This document shows positions 44,190 through 53,559 of a stretch of 64,000 bases of DNA, piece after piece. The position numbers and the translations under genes were made by a program. The stretch comes from Alcanivorax sp. Lineage in GTDB: Bacteria > Pseudomonadota > Gammaproteobacteria > Pseudomonadales > Alcanivoracaceae. The notes under the pieces were generated by a model. That model worked only from the letters and a program-made list of their open reading frames with translations, searched no databases and was not told the origin of the DNA. Location of the stretch: positions 1 to 64,000 of the forward strand of contig PNLU01000004.1 in NCBI GenBank assembly GCA_013823245.1, in the 5' to 3' direction. How positions within the stretch are numbered: the stretch's first letter is position 1; each line of letters starts with the position of its first letter.

Positions 44190-44819
44190 ATGTTTGAACT
44201 CGACGGGCTCAAGGCCCGGCCGCTGTGGCAGCCGGTGCTGGAGTTCTGGTTCGGTGACGACCTGACACGGGAATGGCCCGCGCCGTTTTTTGAACAGCGA
44301 TGGTTTGCCGCCGGGGCCGCGCTCGACGCCGAGATTGACGAGCAGTTTGGTGGGCTGGTGGACGCGGCGCTGTACAGTGAACTGGTGGACTGGGAGAGCA
44401 AGCCCCTGTCGCGGCTGGCGTTGATCCTGCTGCTGGACCAGTTTTCCCGCCACCGTTATCGCGGCCAGGCGCAGGCCTTTGCCGGGGATCATCGGGCGGT
44501 GACGCTGGTGAACGAGGGGCTGGCCGTGGGGATGGATGCGCGGCTGTCCTGGGCCGGACGGGTCTTTTTTTACATGCCCTTGATGCATGCGGAAGACGAA
44601 GACTTGCAACAGCGCTGCATCGATTGTTTCCAGCGAGCTCAAGCCGAAGCGCCCGCGTCGATCGCAGACAAGCTGGCCGACAATCTGCGTTTTGCCCGGG
44701 AGCACGCGCAGATTATCCAGACCTTTGGCCGCTTTCCCCATCGTAATGCCGTGCTGGGTCGGGAAAGCACGCCCGCCGAAGTGGCGTTTCTGGAAACCGG
44801 CCCGCGCTATGGTCAGTAG
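44190..44819 (+). CDS. DUF924 family protein
   Basis: A 209-residue helical protein with the DUF924 marks: VLEFWFGD at the start, LALILLLDQFSRHRYRG in the middle, FYMPLMHAEDEDLQQRC, and a C-terminal GRFPHRNAVLGRESTPAE. The family is TPR-like and of unknown function. The ATG at 44190 follows the tesA stop by one base, so it is cotranscribed with tesA. Longer in-frame codons are shadows of tesA. Confidence 0.85.
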   Translation: MFELDGLKARPLWQPVLEFWFGDDLTREWPAPFFEQRWFAAGAALDAEIDEQFGGLVDAALYSELVDWESKPLSRLALILLLDQFSRHRYRGQAQAFAGDHRAVTLVNEGLAVGMDARLSWAGRVFFYMPLMHAEDEDLQQRCIDCFQRAQAEAPASIADKLADNLRFAREHAQIIQTFGRFPHRNAVLGRESTPAEVAFLETGPRYGQ

Positions 44820-44868
44820 TGCGGGCCAGTAGTGAGGGCCAGTCGTAGCGCGGGCCGCGTGTGTGCCC

Positions 44869-47553
44869 TCAGCGCACGCAGGCCTGTACGGCGCTGCGCA
44901 GCCGCTGTCGAATCGCGGGTGCAAGACCACTGCCGAGCACCGGCTGTTGTGCCGTCAGTTGTTCGGCGCAGGCTTTCAGGCGATCAACGGTCTGTTGCTG
45001 CTTCATGGCCTTGGGCAGTTGTTCAAGCTGCCAGCGCATCCGCTCCTCGCGCGCGTCATCCGGGCTCGGCACATCGGCACTGACTTCCAGCGCCACGGCC
45101 AGGGTGCGCTGGGCGTCGCAGGCTTCATCCGCTTCCGGTGCGCTATCGATATCCGCCAGTAATTGCTGGACCAGGGCGCGGCGGGGCTGCGCAGCAAGTT
45201 GCTCCCGATAGCGGGCGATCAAGGCCTGGCGCCGTTGTTGCAGGCTGGTGTCCCGGCGCGGAATATCCACCGCTTCGAGTTCACGGACTGCTGCGCGCAG
45301 GGTCTCGGCATCGGCCGCGTCGTCCGGTGGGTCAAGGCAGTCCAGCACCTCGCGCGCGGCATCGCGCAGCCGCGCTTCGTCGGCCTGTTGGGCCTGACGT
45401 TCGTCCTTTTGCCGGTTGAACAGCGTGTCACACGCCTTGCGGAAGCGTTTGTGCAGGCTGCGGTACTGTTGTGGCATCACCCAGCCCGCCTGCTTCCAGC
45501 GTTGTTGCAGCGCCTTGGCCTGTTCGGTGGCGCGGCGCAGATCCTCCTGCCCAAGCAGGGCTTCTGCCTCCACGGTGAGTTGCTCAAGCTGGGCGGCATG
45601 TTCATCGCTGGCCGCCTGCAACTGTTCTGAAAAACGCGTCAGCAGTGCACTGAAACGGCGCCCAACATCGCGGGCGTCGGTAAAGCGCACCGGTTGCAGC
45701 GCCTTGAATTCCTCCGGCGCCTTGCGGCGAATATCAAGCAGGGCGGGATAGTCGGCGTGCGCCCAGTCTTGGCTGTCCAGCAGGTTCTGCAGCTGGTCGC
45801 ACAGGGCGACCCGTTTTTGCAGGTTGGCCTGTCGCTCGGCATCCAGTTCGCGGAAGTGGGCGCGGCAGGGTTCGTACGCGCGATCCGATGCGGCCTTGAA
45901 GCGGTCCCAGGATTGCTGGTCGCTGTCCTGGTCCGATGACATCAGGCTGCGCCACTCGTCGTGCAGGGCCTGAATGGCATTGGCCTGTTCTTCCGGGTCC
46001 AGCGGGGCTTCGCACAGGGCTTCCATGCGCTCACAAAGCTGCTGCTTCTTGGGCTCCGCTGCGAAAGCATGCCAGTCACGCAGCTCACTCAGTTGCGGCC
46101 GCAGCTTCTCCAGTCGGGCCGCGCGGCTGGCGTCGGGATGTTCGGCCAACAGCGCTTCGGCTTTATGACACAGGCGGTTGGCGTGGCGCAGGTTGCGTTG
46201 GCGCAATTCCCGTTGCAGTGCGCCCAGCAGGGCGTCCAGCGCCTCCTGTTCCGAGGTGCGTGACCGTGGCCTGGTTTGACCCTTGGCATCGGCGTGAGCG
46301 GAGCGCTTGTGCGGCGCAGCCGCGTCCGTCGATGGCGCCGGGGTGAGTCGTGCCATGACCTGCGTCAGCAGGGTCGGGCGCGGCAGCAGGGCTGGCCAGG
46401 TGTCGTGCAGGGTACGCGCGTTGAGGGCAGCCGCCCCGGTGTCGGCCGCTTCCATGGCAGTGGCCTCTGTGCCTTCCGCGAGGGCCGTCAGGCTGTCCTG
46501 GGCCGCCTGGAAGGCGAGCAGGGTGTCCAGTGCCTGGCGCCAGTCGCTGAGCAGGGTCTGGAAACGGTTCGCCAGATCGGGTTCGGCGTCGGCCACGGCA
46601 CAGGCTTCGTCCCAGCGTCGCTGCTGGGTATCCAGCAGGGCCCTCAGGCTGCCCGCCTGGTCGATCAGGGTGTCTGCGTCCAGTGCTCCGTGCAGGGCAT
46701 CGAGTTGGGCCAGCGCGGCCTGTTGCTCGGCGCGGGCGGCGGCCTGGCGTTCCTGTGCCTCACGGGCTCGGGCCAACTCGTCCACGACAGCCTGGCAGCG
46801 TGCAGCCTGGTCTTCGAACGCCTGCTGTACCTGGGGGTCGGCGTCTTCGGCCACGGCTTGCCATTGCTGGCACAACTGGGTCAGGCGGGCGCCATACAGG
46901 GCGTCCGGGGTGCGGGTGGCATGCTGGCTCAGTTCGCTGATCAGTTTTTCGCGGGTCTGGCGACGGCTCTCCGCGGCGTCGCGGACCTGCTGGTACTGGC
47001 GCAGCTGTTCACGCACATGTTGCAGCACTTTCTTGTCGCGCCCGTCGCGCTGTAACTGGCGCAGGCTGTCTTCATCGGTGATCTGCTCGGCGGCGGCGAT
47101 ACGCAGCGCGGCGTCTTCGCCCTGCACGGCCAGCTCCCGCAGCAGGTGAGGGTCACGGATCCGTTCGACGGCAGCCAGTCGGCACACGCTGTCCGGGCTG
47201 TGGCGGGCGACAAATGCCAGCGCCTCGGGGTTGGCGGTCAGGCGCACCAGGCGCAAGCGGTTGTCCAGGCCGGGGCCTTCACTGGCCAGTCCGGCGAGCA
47301 AGCGGTTGATGCGATCGGCTGCCGCCGCACGCACGGACGGGTCGGGGTCCTGGTGCACCAGTTGGTCGAGCAGTTTGAAATCGCTCAGATGTGACGCTGC
47401 GGCGGCGCGTACCTCGGCAGCACGGTCACCGCGCGCCAGAGTGGTCAGGATCTGGGTGCGTTGCGGGTCTTGCGGCGCCAGTTCATGGATGGCGCGCAGA
47501 CGCTGATCTGCATTCGCATGTTGCCAGCGTGGTTTGAACAGTTTGCCGAGCAT
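44869..47553 (-). CDS. DUF349 domain protein
   Basis: An 894-residue, mostly helical protein. Residues 10-190 look like HEAT-type helical repeats (AAEVRAAAASHLSDFKLLDQLVHQDPDPSVRAAAADRI). Several DUF349 repeats follow, each with a W-x(n)-R/K-F-K pattern such as QSWDRFKAASDRAYEPCRAHF and YRSLHKRFRKACDTLFNRQKDE. There is no signal peptide. Function is unknown; DUF349 proteins are common in gammaproteobacteria. ATG 47553 follows AGGGGG; the frame to 47697 continues upstream without a start signal. Confidence 0.82.
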   Translation of the reverse strand: MLGKLFKPRWQHANADQRLRAIHELAPQDPQRTQILTTLARGDRAAEVRAAAASHLSDFKLLDQLVHQDPDPSVRAAAADRINRLLAGLASEGPGLDNRLRLVRLTANPEALAFVARHSPDSVCRLAAVERIRDPHLLRELAVQGEDAALRIAAAEQITDEDSLRQLQRDGRDKKVLQHVREQLRQYQQVRDAAESRRQTREKLISELSQHATRTPDALYGARLTQLCQQWQAVAEDADPQVQQAFEDQAARCQAVVDELARAREAQERQAAARAEQQAALAQLDALHGALDADTLIDQAGSLRALLDTQQRRWDEACAVADAEPDLANRFQTLLSDWRQALDTLLAFQAAQDSLTALAEGTEATAMEAADTGAAALNARTLHDTWPALLPRPTLLTQVMARLTPAPSTDAAAPHKRSAHADAKGQTRPRSRTSEQEALDALLGALQRELRQRNLRHANRLCHKAEALLAEHPDASRAARLEKLRPQLSELRDWHAFAAEPKKQQLCERMEALCEAPLDPEEQANAIQALHDEWRSLMSSDQDSDQQSWDRFKAASDRAYEPCRAHFRELDAERQANLQKRVALCDQLQNLLDSQDWAHADYPALLDIRRKAPEEFKALQPVRFTDARDVGRRFSALLTRFSEQLQAASDEHAAQLEQLTVEAEALLGQEDLRRATEQAKALQQRWKQAGWVMPQQYRSLHKRFRKACDTLFNRQKDERQAQQADEARLRDAAREVLDCLDPPDDAADAETLRAAVRELEAVDIPRRDTSLQQRRQALIARYREQLAAQPRRALVQQLLADIDSAPEADEACDAQRTLAVALEVSADVPSPDDAREERMRWQLEQLPKAMKQQQTVDRLKACAEQLTAQQPVLGSGLAPAIRQRLRSAVQACVR

Positions 47554-47587
47554 GCATGTCCCCCTGTGCTCGTGGCTTCGGCGCTCA

Positions 47588-48208
47588 TCATAGTCGTAAG
47601 CAGCGAGGGTAATAAGCCCTGATGCATGACTCAATAGCGATGGCGGCCGTGGGCACGTAGCCCCCCTGGGTGGCGGAGATCGCGTGCGAGCACTCATGGG
47701 TGATCAGGCGTAGCAGCGCATCGTGATCGGGCAGGGCCTGTGCGGTGATGCGCCCGGTCTGGCCGTTGAAAAAGCCTGCCGGATTCTCGAGCTGCGGGGC
47801 CGTAGCGCGGGCATAGGCGCGGTAGGCCTCAGCATCGCCGTAAAGCAGGATATCGAACGGGGTATCGGTCGCGGGCGACACGGCCAGCGCCTGGCGATAG
47901 ATGGAAAAGATACGGGTGATCGACAGCTCAAGGCGCTGGCGCAGGGCGGGGGAGAGGGCGTAGTCGCGGGTCTCGATGCGAATATCCGGGGCGTCCGGCT
48001 GGCGGTAGCGCTCGCTCAGGTCGTCAACCTGCTGCTGTTCGGGAACACGGTCGGAGAAGTGCCAGCGGCCGTCGGCGTCCTGCCAGCGGTAAAGCGAAGA
48101 GGCTGGCGCCATGACGGGCGTCAGCCACAAGAGCAGCAGCGCGGCGCTCAGGAATCCAGACGAGCCTGTAACAGTGCGTCTTTCTCGGCCCACAGTTCGG
48201 TGATCCAT
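47588..48208 (-). CDS. DUF4124/gluzincin-like metallopeptidase, C-terminally truncated
   Basis: About 206 residues: a hydrophobic export signal (LSAALLLLWLTPVMAPAS), a short DUF4124-like segment (SLYRWQDADGRWHFSDRVPEQ), then a peptidase MA-like domain with HECSH (an HExxH zinc motif) at about residue 170. Gluzincins continue with a downstream glutamate that is the third zinc ligand, usually in a W-N-E-G context. Here the frame changes to unrelated sequence after QGGYVPT and ends 34 bases before the DUF349 start. The gene appears cut by a deletion and is probably inactive. The start is uncertain: ATG 48208 or GTG 48193, both inside the acyltransferase gene. Confidence 0.55.
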   Translation of the reverse strand: MDHRTVGRERRTVTGSSGFLSAALLLLWLTPVMAPASSLYRWQDADGRWHFSDRVPEQQQVDDLSERYRQPDAPDIRIETRDYALSPALRQRLELSITRIFSIYRQALAVSPATDTPFDILLYGDAEAYRAYARATAPQLENPAGFFNGQTGRITAQALPDHDALLRLITHECSHAISATQGGYVPTAAIAIESCIRAYYPRCLRL

Positions 48209-49038
48209 TGCTGGAAACGCGCCCGGAAGGCCGGGTCGTTCTCGTAGTCCCCCTCGGCGGTCCAGGCCGGGATATCACGCACCTGCACCACCACCTGGAT
48301 ATCACCGATAGCGCCGCCGAGAAAGGCATTGAGCGAGCGTGGTGCATCCTTGGGATAGATAATGGTCACATCCAGCAGGGTTTTCAATTTGCCGCCCATG
48401 GCGCCCAGGGTGAAGGCGGTGCCGCCGGCCTTGGGCTTGAGCAGATACTTGTAAGGCGATTGCTGCTGGTCATGCTTGGCCGGGGTATAACGGGTGCCCT
48501 CGAAGAAGTTCATCACCGAGGTGGGGAAATAGGCAAATTTCTCGCAGGCCTTGCGGGTGGTTTCCAGATCCTTGCCCTTCAGCTCCGGGTTTTTCTCGAT
48601 CTCTTCGCGCGTGTGTCGCTTCATGAAGGGGAAATCCAGTGCCCACCAGGCGTGGCCCAGTACTGGCACTTTCATCAACTCCTGCTTGAGGAAGAACTTG
48701 AGAATCGGCACCCGGCGATTGAACACCTTCTGCATGATCAGGATGTCGGCCCAGGACTGGTGGTTGCTGGTGGCCAGGTACCAGTCGTCGTAGCGCAGTG
48801 ATTCCGTGCCCTCGACGTGGAAGCGGGGACGGCTGATCAGGGCGATAACGGTGTTGTTCACCGACATCCACAATTCGGCGATATGCACCAGCCAGCGCGA
48901 CAGCAGGATCTGTGCCCCTTCACGGCGAATGGCCAGCTTGATCAGGGTCAGCAGGTACAGGGGGATGGCCAGGATCAGCGTATTCACCGCGATCAGGGTC
49001 AGGGCCAGAACGGCGCGCAGGTGATGGATTATATTCAT
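48148..49038 (-). CDS. 1-acylglycerol-3-phosphate acyltransferase-like protein (YihG/PlsC type)
   Basis: A 296-residue membrane acyltransferase. A membrane helix is at residues 8-33, motif NHQSWAD (HX4D) near 93-99, and FFEGTR near 166. YihG-type proteins acylate lysophosphatidic acid at the sn-2 position, acting at the inner membrane. The gene overlaps the following truncated peptidase gene and is preceded by an AT-rich stretch shared with the divergent CoA-transferase-family gene. Confidence 0.85.
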   Translation of the reverse strand: MNIIHHLRAVLALTLIAVNTLILAIPLYLLTLIKLAIRREGAQILLSRWLVHIAELWMSVNNTVIALISRPRFHVEGTESLRYDDWYLATSNHQSWADILIMQKVFNRRVPILKFFLKQELMKVPVLGHAWWALDFPFMKRHTREEIEKNPELKGKDLETTRKACEKFAYFPTSVMNFFEGTRYTPAKHDQQQSPYKYLLKPKAGGTAFTLGAMGGKLKTLLDVTIIYPKDAPRSLNAFLGGAIGDIQVVVQVRDIPAWTAEGDYENDPAFRARFQQWITELWAEKDALLQARLDS

Positions 49039-49218
49039 ACACTTGTATAGTAATTTAGAGGGGCGCCATCCTAGCCGAAAAGCAGCCGCCTGGCGACCAT
49101 TGCAGCGGTTGTTGTTTCCGGTCAGGTTTTTTGAGCATTGGTGTCATTGGCGCTGGCGGGCGCGCTTTCTATGCTCGCCAGCAGTTTTCATTCCGCAATC
49201 CTTGCAGAGGCATCACCC

Positions 49219-50400
49219 ATGGCTGGTCCACTTTCTACCCTCAAAGTCCTTGATTTCAGTGCCTTGCTGCCCGGGCCCTTCGGTACCCTGGTGCTGGCGG
49301 ATCTGGGGGCCGATGTACTGCGGGTGGAGTCGCCCACCCGGCCGGATATGGTACGCATGCTGCCGCCCATGGATGACGGCATCTCTGCCGTGCACGGATA
49401 CCTGAACCGGTCCAAGCGTTCCATGGCTGTGGACCTCAAGAAGCCTGAGGGCGTTGAGGTGATTCGCCGTCTGGTGCAGGACTATGACATCGTCGTGGAG
49501 CAGTTCCGCCCCGGGGTCATGGACCGGTTGGGGGTGGGGTATGAGGCGCTACGCGCCATCAATCCGGGCCTGATCTACTGCTCTATCACCGGCTACGGCC
49601 AGACCGGGCCTTACCGTGATCGTGCCGGGCACGACCTCAATTATCTGTCGATTGCCGGGATGACCGCCTACAACGGTCGCCGTGACAGCGGTCCGGCGCC
49701 CATGGCGTTCCAGGTGGCCGATGTGGCGGGCGGTTCCTGCCACGCGGTGATGGCGATCCTGGCAGCGGTTATTCACCGGCAGGCCACCGGCGAGGGCCAG
49801 CACATCGACATCTCGATGACCGATGCGGCCTTCAGCCTGCATGCGCTGACCGCCCCGCCTGCGCTGGTGGGCGGCGAAGACCCGCAACTGGAGCGCACCC
49901 AGCTCAACGGTGGGTCCTTCTACGATTGCTACGAAACCCGTGACGGGCGCTGGTTCTCGGTCGCAGGGATCGAGCCGCAGTTTTTCATGCAGTTCTGCCA
50001 GGCCATTGGCCGCCCGGACCTGGCCGGTAAGGGGCTGGCCATGGCGCCGGAGATCGTCGCGGAGGTCAAGGCCGGTATTGCCGAGGCGATGAAGCAGAAG
50101 GATTACAGTGAGTGGCTGGACATCTTCGCGGCCATCGATGCCTGCGTGGAGCCGGTGCTGAGCCTGTCGGAAGCCTGTGAGCACCCGCAACTCAAGGCGC
50201 GGGACATGATCGTGGAGGTGCCTGCGGGCGAGGGGCGCACCCAGCGCCAGGTGGCGTCGCCGATACGTTTCTCGGTGTCGCAACCGGAATACCGCTTCAC
50301 GGGCGCGCGGCTCGGTGCGCATACGGCGGAGGTGCTGAGCGCGCAAGGCTTCAGCGAAGAGGAGATGGCTACTCTGAAGAAGGTGGGCGCGATTCTCTGA
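49219..50400 (+). CDS. CaiB/BaiF family III CoA-transferase fold, racemase-like
   Basis: A 393-residue protein. H138 (AGHDLNYLSIAG) and D168 (QVADVAGGS) again sit 30 residues apart, so the alpha-methylacyl-CoA racemase catalytic pair is kept. ATG 49219 starts the conserved GPLSTLKVLDFSALLPGPFGTLVLADLGADVLRVE; upstream in-frame codons read noncoding DNA. It is a paralogue of the gene at 36393, the two being diverged copies. A formyl-CoA or other CoA-transferase role is less likely given the His-Asp pair. Confidence 0.82.
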   Translation: MAGPLSTLKVLDFSALLPGPFGTLVLADLGADVLRVESPTRPDMVRMLPPMDDGISAVHGYLNRSKRSMAVDLKKPEGVEVIRRLVQDYDIVVEQFRPGVMDRLGVGYEALRAINPGLIYCSITGYGQTGPYRDRAGHDLNYLSIAGMTAYNGRRDSGPAPMAFQVADVAGGSCHAVMAILAAVIHRQATGEGQHIDISMTDAAFSLHALTAPPALVGGEDPQLERTQLNGGSFYDCYETRDGRWFSVAGIEPQFFMQFCQAIGRPDLAGKGLAMAPEIVAEVKAGIAEAMKQKDYSEWLDIFAAIDACVEPVLSLSEACEHPQLKARDMIVEVPAGEGRTQRQVASPIRFSVSQPEYRFTGARLGAHTAEVLSAQGFSEEEMATLKKVGAIL

Positions 50401-50479
50401 TCAAGATTTTGCAATCCGCCGCTGGTCCTGCCTCGGTGGGCAGGGCTATGCTCGACCGAATCAGGGCGAGTAGGCAGTT

Positions 50480-51694
50480 GTGGCGGGATCTCATATCACA
50501 CCGGACGCAGGACGCGTGCAGTACGGGCGCAGCGCATCGACAGGCAGGCAGGCCCTGCGTTCGGTGGTCGTGCTGCTGTTGTGCCTGTGCGGCTGTGCCA
50601 AATCGCTCACGGCCGCTGCCCACCAGGGGAATAACGAGCCGGTCGAGAGTGATGTCATGCTCTGGGATCCGGGGCCAGACGAGGACGAGCCCGAGGAAGA
50701 GGTCGAACTGACAGACCCGGAAGGCTGGCAGGAAGAAGCCGACGGCAGCATTGTGCTGGAGGTGGATGAACGCACCGGGCAGGCCTACCGGGTGCCTGAC
50801 GATTGCGATCCCTGGTCCGCGGATCAACTGCGCTGGGTGGATCGAACCCACCATGCGTTTTCCCGTGGCCTGTGCTGGCCAACACAATGGCTCGACGGGG
50901 TCTTTGGTGACCCTGATGATCAGAGCCGCAGTAGCTCCGGCACTTCGGTGCGTATTGTTGCTGCTCAGTTGCTCCAGGATGACGGTGAGCGCGACAGCGA
51001 TGTGCGGTTTCGTGTCCGTGCGCATCTGCCCGGACTGGAGCGGCGTCTGAGCCTGGTGTTCGCCAGTGAACGGGATTTCGAGGATGACAATGCCGGTTTG
51101 CCCGGTTCACCGGAAACCACCGGGCAGCGCGATGACAATACCTTCCGGGCCGGTGTCAACTGGGTGCTGCGCACCGCTGATGACATGGATCTGGACATGG
51201 ATATCGGCTTGCGTTCCAACTTCAAGACTTTCTGGCGTGCCCGTTACCGGTACCAGAAGCCGATTTCGGAGAACTGGTCGTTCCGTCTGACCGAGACGGT
51301 GGACTGGCGCGATACCCGGGGCTTCCGCTCACGCAGTGTGTTCGATTTCGACCGGCCACTGGATCGACACACGCTGTTTCGTCTGACCAGCTATGCGGAA
51401 ATCAGCAATGAGCTGATTGACGAAGGCGATGGCTGGTTCTGGCAGCAGAGTGCGGTGCTGGGGCAGGAACTGACGCGTCGCTCGGCCATGCGTTATCTGG
51501 TGAGTGTGGAAGGTATCACCCGTCCGGAGCCCAAGGTGGAAAATTATCGTGCAGGGGTGACCTATCGCCGCAATACCTGGCGACCCTGGTTTTATTACGA
51601 AGTGGAACCCTACCTGCTGTGGCCGAGGGAGACGGGCTACCGCACGGCCACAGGCATTGTATTGCGGGTCGAGACCCTGTTCGGGATCCTCTGA
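50480..51694 (+). CDS. Exported protein, probably an outer-membrane beta-barrel
   Basis: About 404 residues. An N-terminal hydrophobic stretch (SVVVLLLCLCGC) with LCGC suggests a signal peptide or lipobox. A very acidic segment (about 55-85) follows. From about 160 on, alternating strands occur (VRFRVRAHLPGLERRLSLVFASE, WSFRLTETVDWRDTRGFRSRSVFDFDR) and the chain ends in VLRVETLFGIL, consistent with a beta-barrel. I do not recognise the family. The start is GTG 50480, or GTG 50516; no strong ribosome site decides. It converges with the SH3 gene, stops abutting. Confidence 0.65.
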   Translation: MAGSHITPDAGRVQYGRSASTGRQALRSVVVLLLCLCGCAKSLTAAAHQGNNEPVESDVMLWDPGPDEDEPEEEVELTDPEGWQEEADGSIVLEVDERTGQAYRVPDDCDPWSADQLRWVDRTHHAFSRGLCWPTQWLDGVFGDPDDQSRSSSGTSVRIVAAQLLQDDGERDSDVRFRVRAHLPGLERRLSLVFASERDFEDDNAGLPGSPETTGQRDDNTFRAGVNWVLRTADDMDLDMDIGLRSNFKTFWRARYRYQKPISENWSFRLTETVDWRDTRGFRSRSVFDFDRPLDRHTLFRLTSYAEISNELIDEGDGWFWQQSAVLGQELTRRSAMRYLVSVEGITRPEPKVENYRAGVTYRRNTWRPWFYYEVEPYLLWPRETGYRTATGIVLRVETLFGIL

Positions 51695-52369
51695 TTACAC
51701 CCAGCTGTTGCGCTGGCGACCGCTGCGGGATTTGAAGTACCAGCCCAGCAGCATGCCACCGAATATCGTCAGCAGGGCAAACATCCAGCCCTTGAATGTC
51801 TGGTCGTTGCGCAACTGGCTGTTCTCGGCGCGGACCTGATCCAGTTCCGTACGCAGCAGGCTGATTTCCTCGTTGAGCTGGCGATTGGCGCGATCAAGCC
51901 GGATAGGATCAGCCGCCACCTGCTGCAGTTGTTCCAGTTCTTCGCCACGCGCGTTCAGGGTCTGATCCAGTTCGCGTGCCCGTCCGGCCAGTTGATCGCG
52001 CTCGCGGGTGACGCTCGCCAGTTCTTCGCGCGCTGTGGCCAGTTGCTGCTCCAGGCGCTGCGCGGATTGTTGTGCCTGTTCCAGACGGACCTGGGCAATG
52101 GGGCTGCGGCTCAGGTACTGGGTTTCCACCCAGCCTTCGGTGTCACCGGTGCGCACCCGCGCCCAGTCGGCGCCCTGTTCCCACTCCAGAATTTCAACGC
52201 GGGTTCCCGTGCGCAGGCCGCGGTGGACAATACGAAAGCCATTACCGGCGCCAGCACGCACCGGTACGAAGATGGTGTCGCCAATCCAGCCCGTGCTGGC
52301 ATGGGCGGCCTGGGGAACGGTGACGCCAAGGGTCAGCAGGACAAGCAGGCAAAGCGCAAGGTGACGCAT
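51695..52369 (-). CDS. TIGR04211-type SH3 domain protein (YgiM-like)
   Basis: A 224-residue protein. Signal peptide to about residue 25 (AHAS), bacterial SH3 domain about 26-90 (TIFVPVRAGAGNGFRIVHRGLRTGTRVEIL, GWVETQYLS), coiled coil about 95-185, and a C-terminal membrane helix (MFALLTIFGGMLLGWYF) with a basic tail. This is the TIGR04211/YgiM layout: the SH3 domain in the periplasm, anchored in the inner membrane. Function is unclear, with links to cell-wall binding. Confidence 0.85.
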   Translation of the reverse strand: MRHLALCLLVLLTLGVTVPQAAHASTGWIGDTIFVPVRAGAGNGFRIVHRGLRTGTRVEILEWEQGADWARVRTGDTEGWVETQYLSRSPIAQVRLEQAQQSAQRLEQQLATAREELASVTRERDQLAGRARELDQTLNARGEELEQLQQVAADPIRLDRANRQLNEEISLLRTELDQVRAENSQLRNDQTFKGWMFALLTIFGGMLLGWYFKSRSGRQRNSWV

Positions 52370-52452
52370 CGGAATGTGTTCTCCGTAATCGTGTTCATGG
52401 GCGCGCGCAGTGTAGGGAAAGGCGCTTCTCCAGAGTTGTGACCGGCATCACA

Positions 52453-52752
52453 TCAGGGCAGAACTTTACGAAATGGTTTCACTGTCACGGTGCGATAGAC
52501 GCCAGCGCTGACGTAAGGGTCCGCATCGGCCCAGGCCTGCGCGGCTGCCAGTGATTCGAATTCGGCCACCACCAGCGAGCCGGTGAAACCGGCGTCGCCC
52601 GGGTCCTCGCAGTCTTCGGCGGGGTGCGGGCCGGCCAGCAGCAGGCGACCGGCGTCGCGCAGGGCTTCAAGACGAGCCAGGTGGTCGGGGCGTGCCTGTT
52701 TGCGCAGGGGCAGGCTGCCGGGGACATCTTCACTGATGATGGCGTAGAACAT
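52453..52752 (-). CDS. yciI: YciI family protein
   Basis: A 99-residue dimeric alpha-beta barrel protein: [42 protein letters not shown], then [22 protein letters not shown]. The YciI fold is known; its activity is not. ATG 52752 follows the yciB stop by 7 bases, forming a yciB-yciI operon. Longer codons upstream are shadows of yciB. Confidence 0.88.
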   Translation of the reverse strand: MFYAIISEDVPGSLPLRKQARPDHLARLEALRDAGRLLLAGPHPAEDCEDPGDAGFTGSLVVAEFESLAAAQAWADADPYVSAGVYRTVTVKPFRKVLP

Positions 52753-52759
52753 GTGCTGT

Positions 52760-53425
52760 CTATCCCTGTTTTGGGGTGTCGTGTCGGGGGGTGTCTTCGG
52801 TGTCATGCTGTGTGTCGGCCGGATCACGCTTGCTCGTGCTGGCATCACGGAACAGACGGGCGCGCTCCTCCTCCGGCAGCAGGGTGTAAACATAGCCGAA
52901 CAGGCTGATATAGAAGACGAAATTCAGGACGGTGAAGCCGATCAGTTTGAAGTTGACCCAGAAATCGGTGCTGAACTGGTAGGCCACATAGATGTTCAGC
53001 AGGCCGAGGAAGCTGAAATAAAGCACGAAGGCAAAGTTCAGGATGGTCCAGTGCCGCCGGCTCAGGGGTACGACATAGCCCAGCCCGGCGATCATCATGG
53101 CTTCGCACATGCGCTGCAGCAGGATGCGCTGGCGCAGGAATTGTCCGCCCAGCAGTACCGCAGCGAGCAGCCCGTAGATCACGGTTGGGCGCCATTTGAT
53201 GAACATATCATCGCGCAGCAGCAGGGTCAGGCCGCCGAAAATCACGGTGACCACGAACACCAGCAGATGCATGCGCTCGACCTTGCGCCAGATCAGCCAG
53301 CCCGCGCTGACCTGGATCAGACAGGCGATCAGGATGCCCCAGGTGGCCAGGTAGATGTCGCGGCCACTGAGGAAGTAGAGCGCGAAAAACACCACTACGG
53401 GCAGGTAATCGAAGACCTTTCTCAT
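52760..53425 (-). CDS. yciB: Septation-related membrane protein YciB (IspA/IspZ)
   Basis: A 221-residue protein with five to six membrane helices. It carries the YciB signature: [18 protein letters not shown] at the start, KPTV-like [17 protein letters not shown], and [22 protein letters not shown] near the end. YciB helps shape the envelope and cell division with the septum machinery. The C-terminal 30 residues are an extra polar tail ([17 protein letters not shown]). Upstream, the divergent PHP gene leaves 134 bases. Confidence 0.88.
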   Translation of the reverse strand: MRKVFDYLPVVVFFALYFLSGRDIYLATWGILIACLIQVSAGWLIWRKVERMHLLVFVVTVIFGGLTLLLRDDMFIKWRPTVIYGLLAAVLLGGQFLRQRILLQRMCEAMMIAGLGYVVPLSRRHWTILNFAFVLYFSFLGLLNIYVAYQFSTDFWVNFKLIGFTVLNFVFYISLFGYVYTLLPEEERARLFRDASTSKRDPADTQHDTEDTPRHDTPKQG

Positions 53426-53559
53426 GCCGGCTCCAGTTCGCAGGAGCCGGATAGTATAGAGGGCGCCTTGCGGCGCAGCCACTGCTGTGGCGGGCGGGTG
53501 TGACTGGCAGAGTGGGCGGGGCTGGGGTACGCTGCGCGGAAATCCTCCCGGAGAGACAC

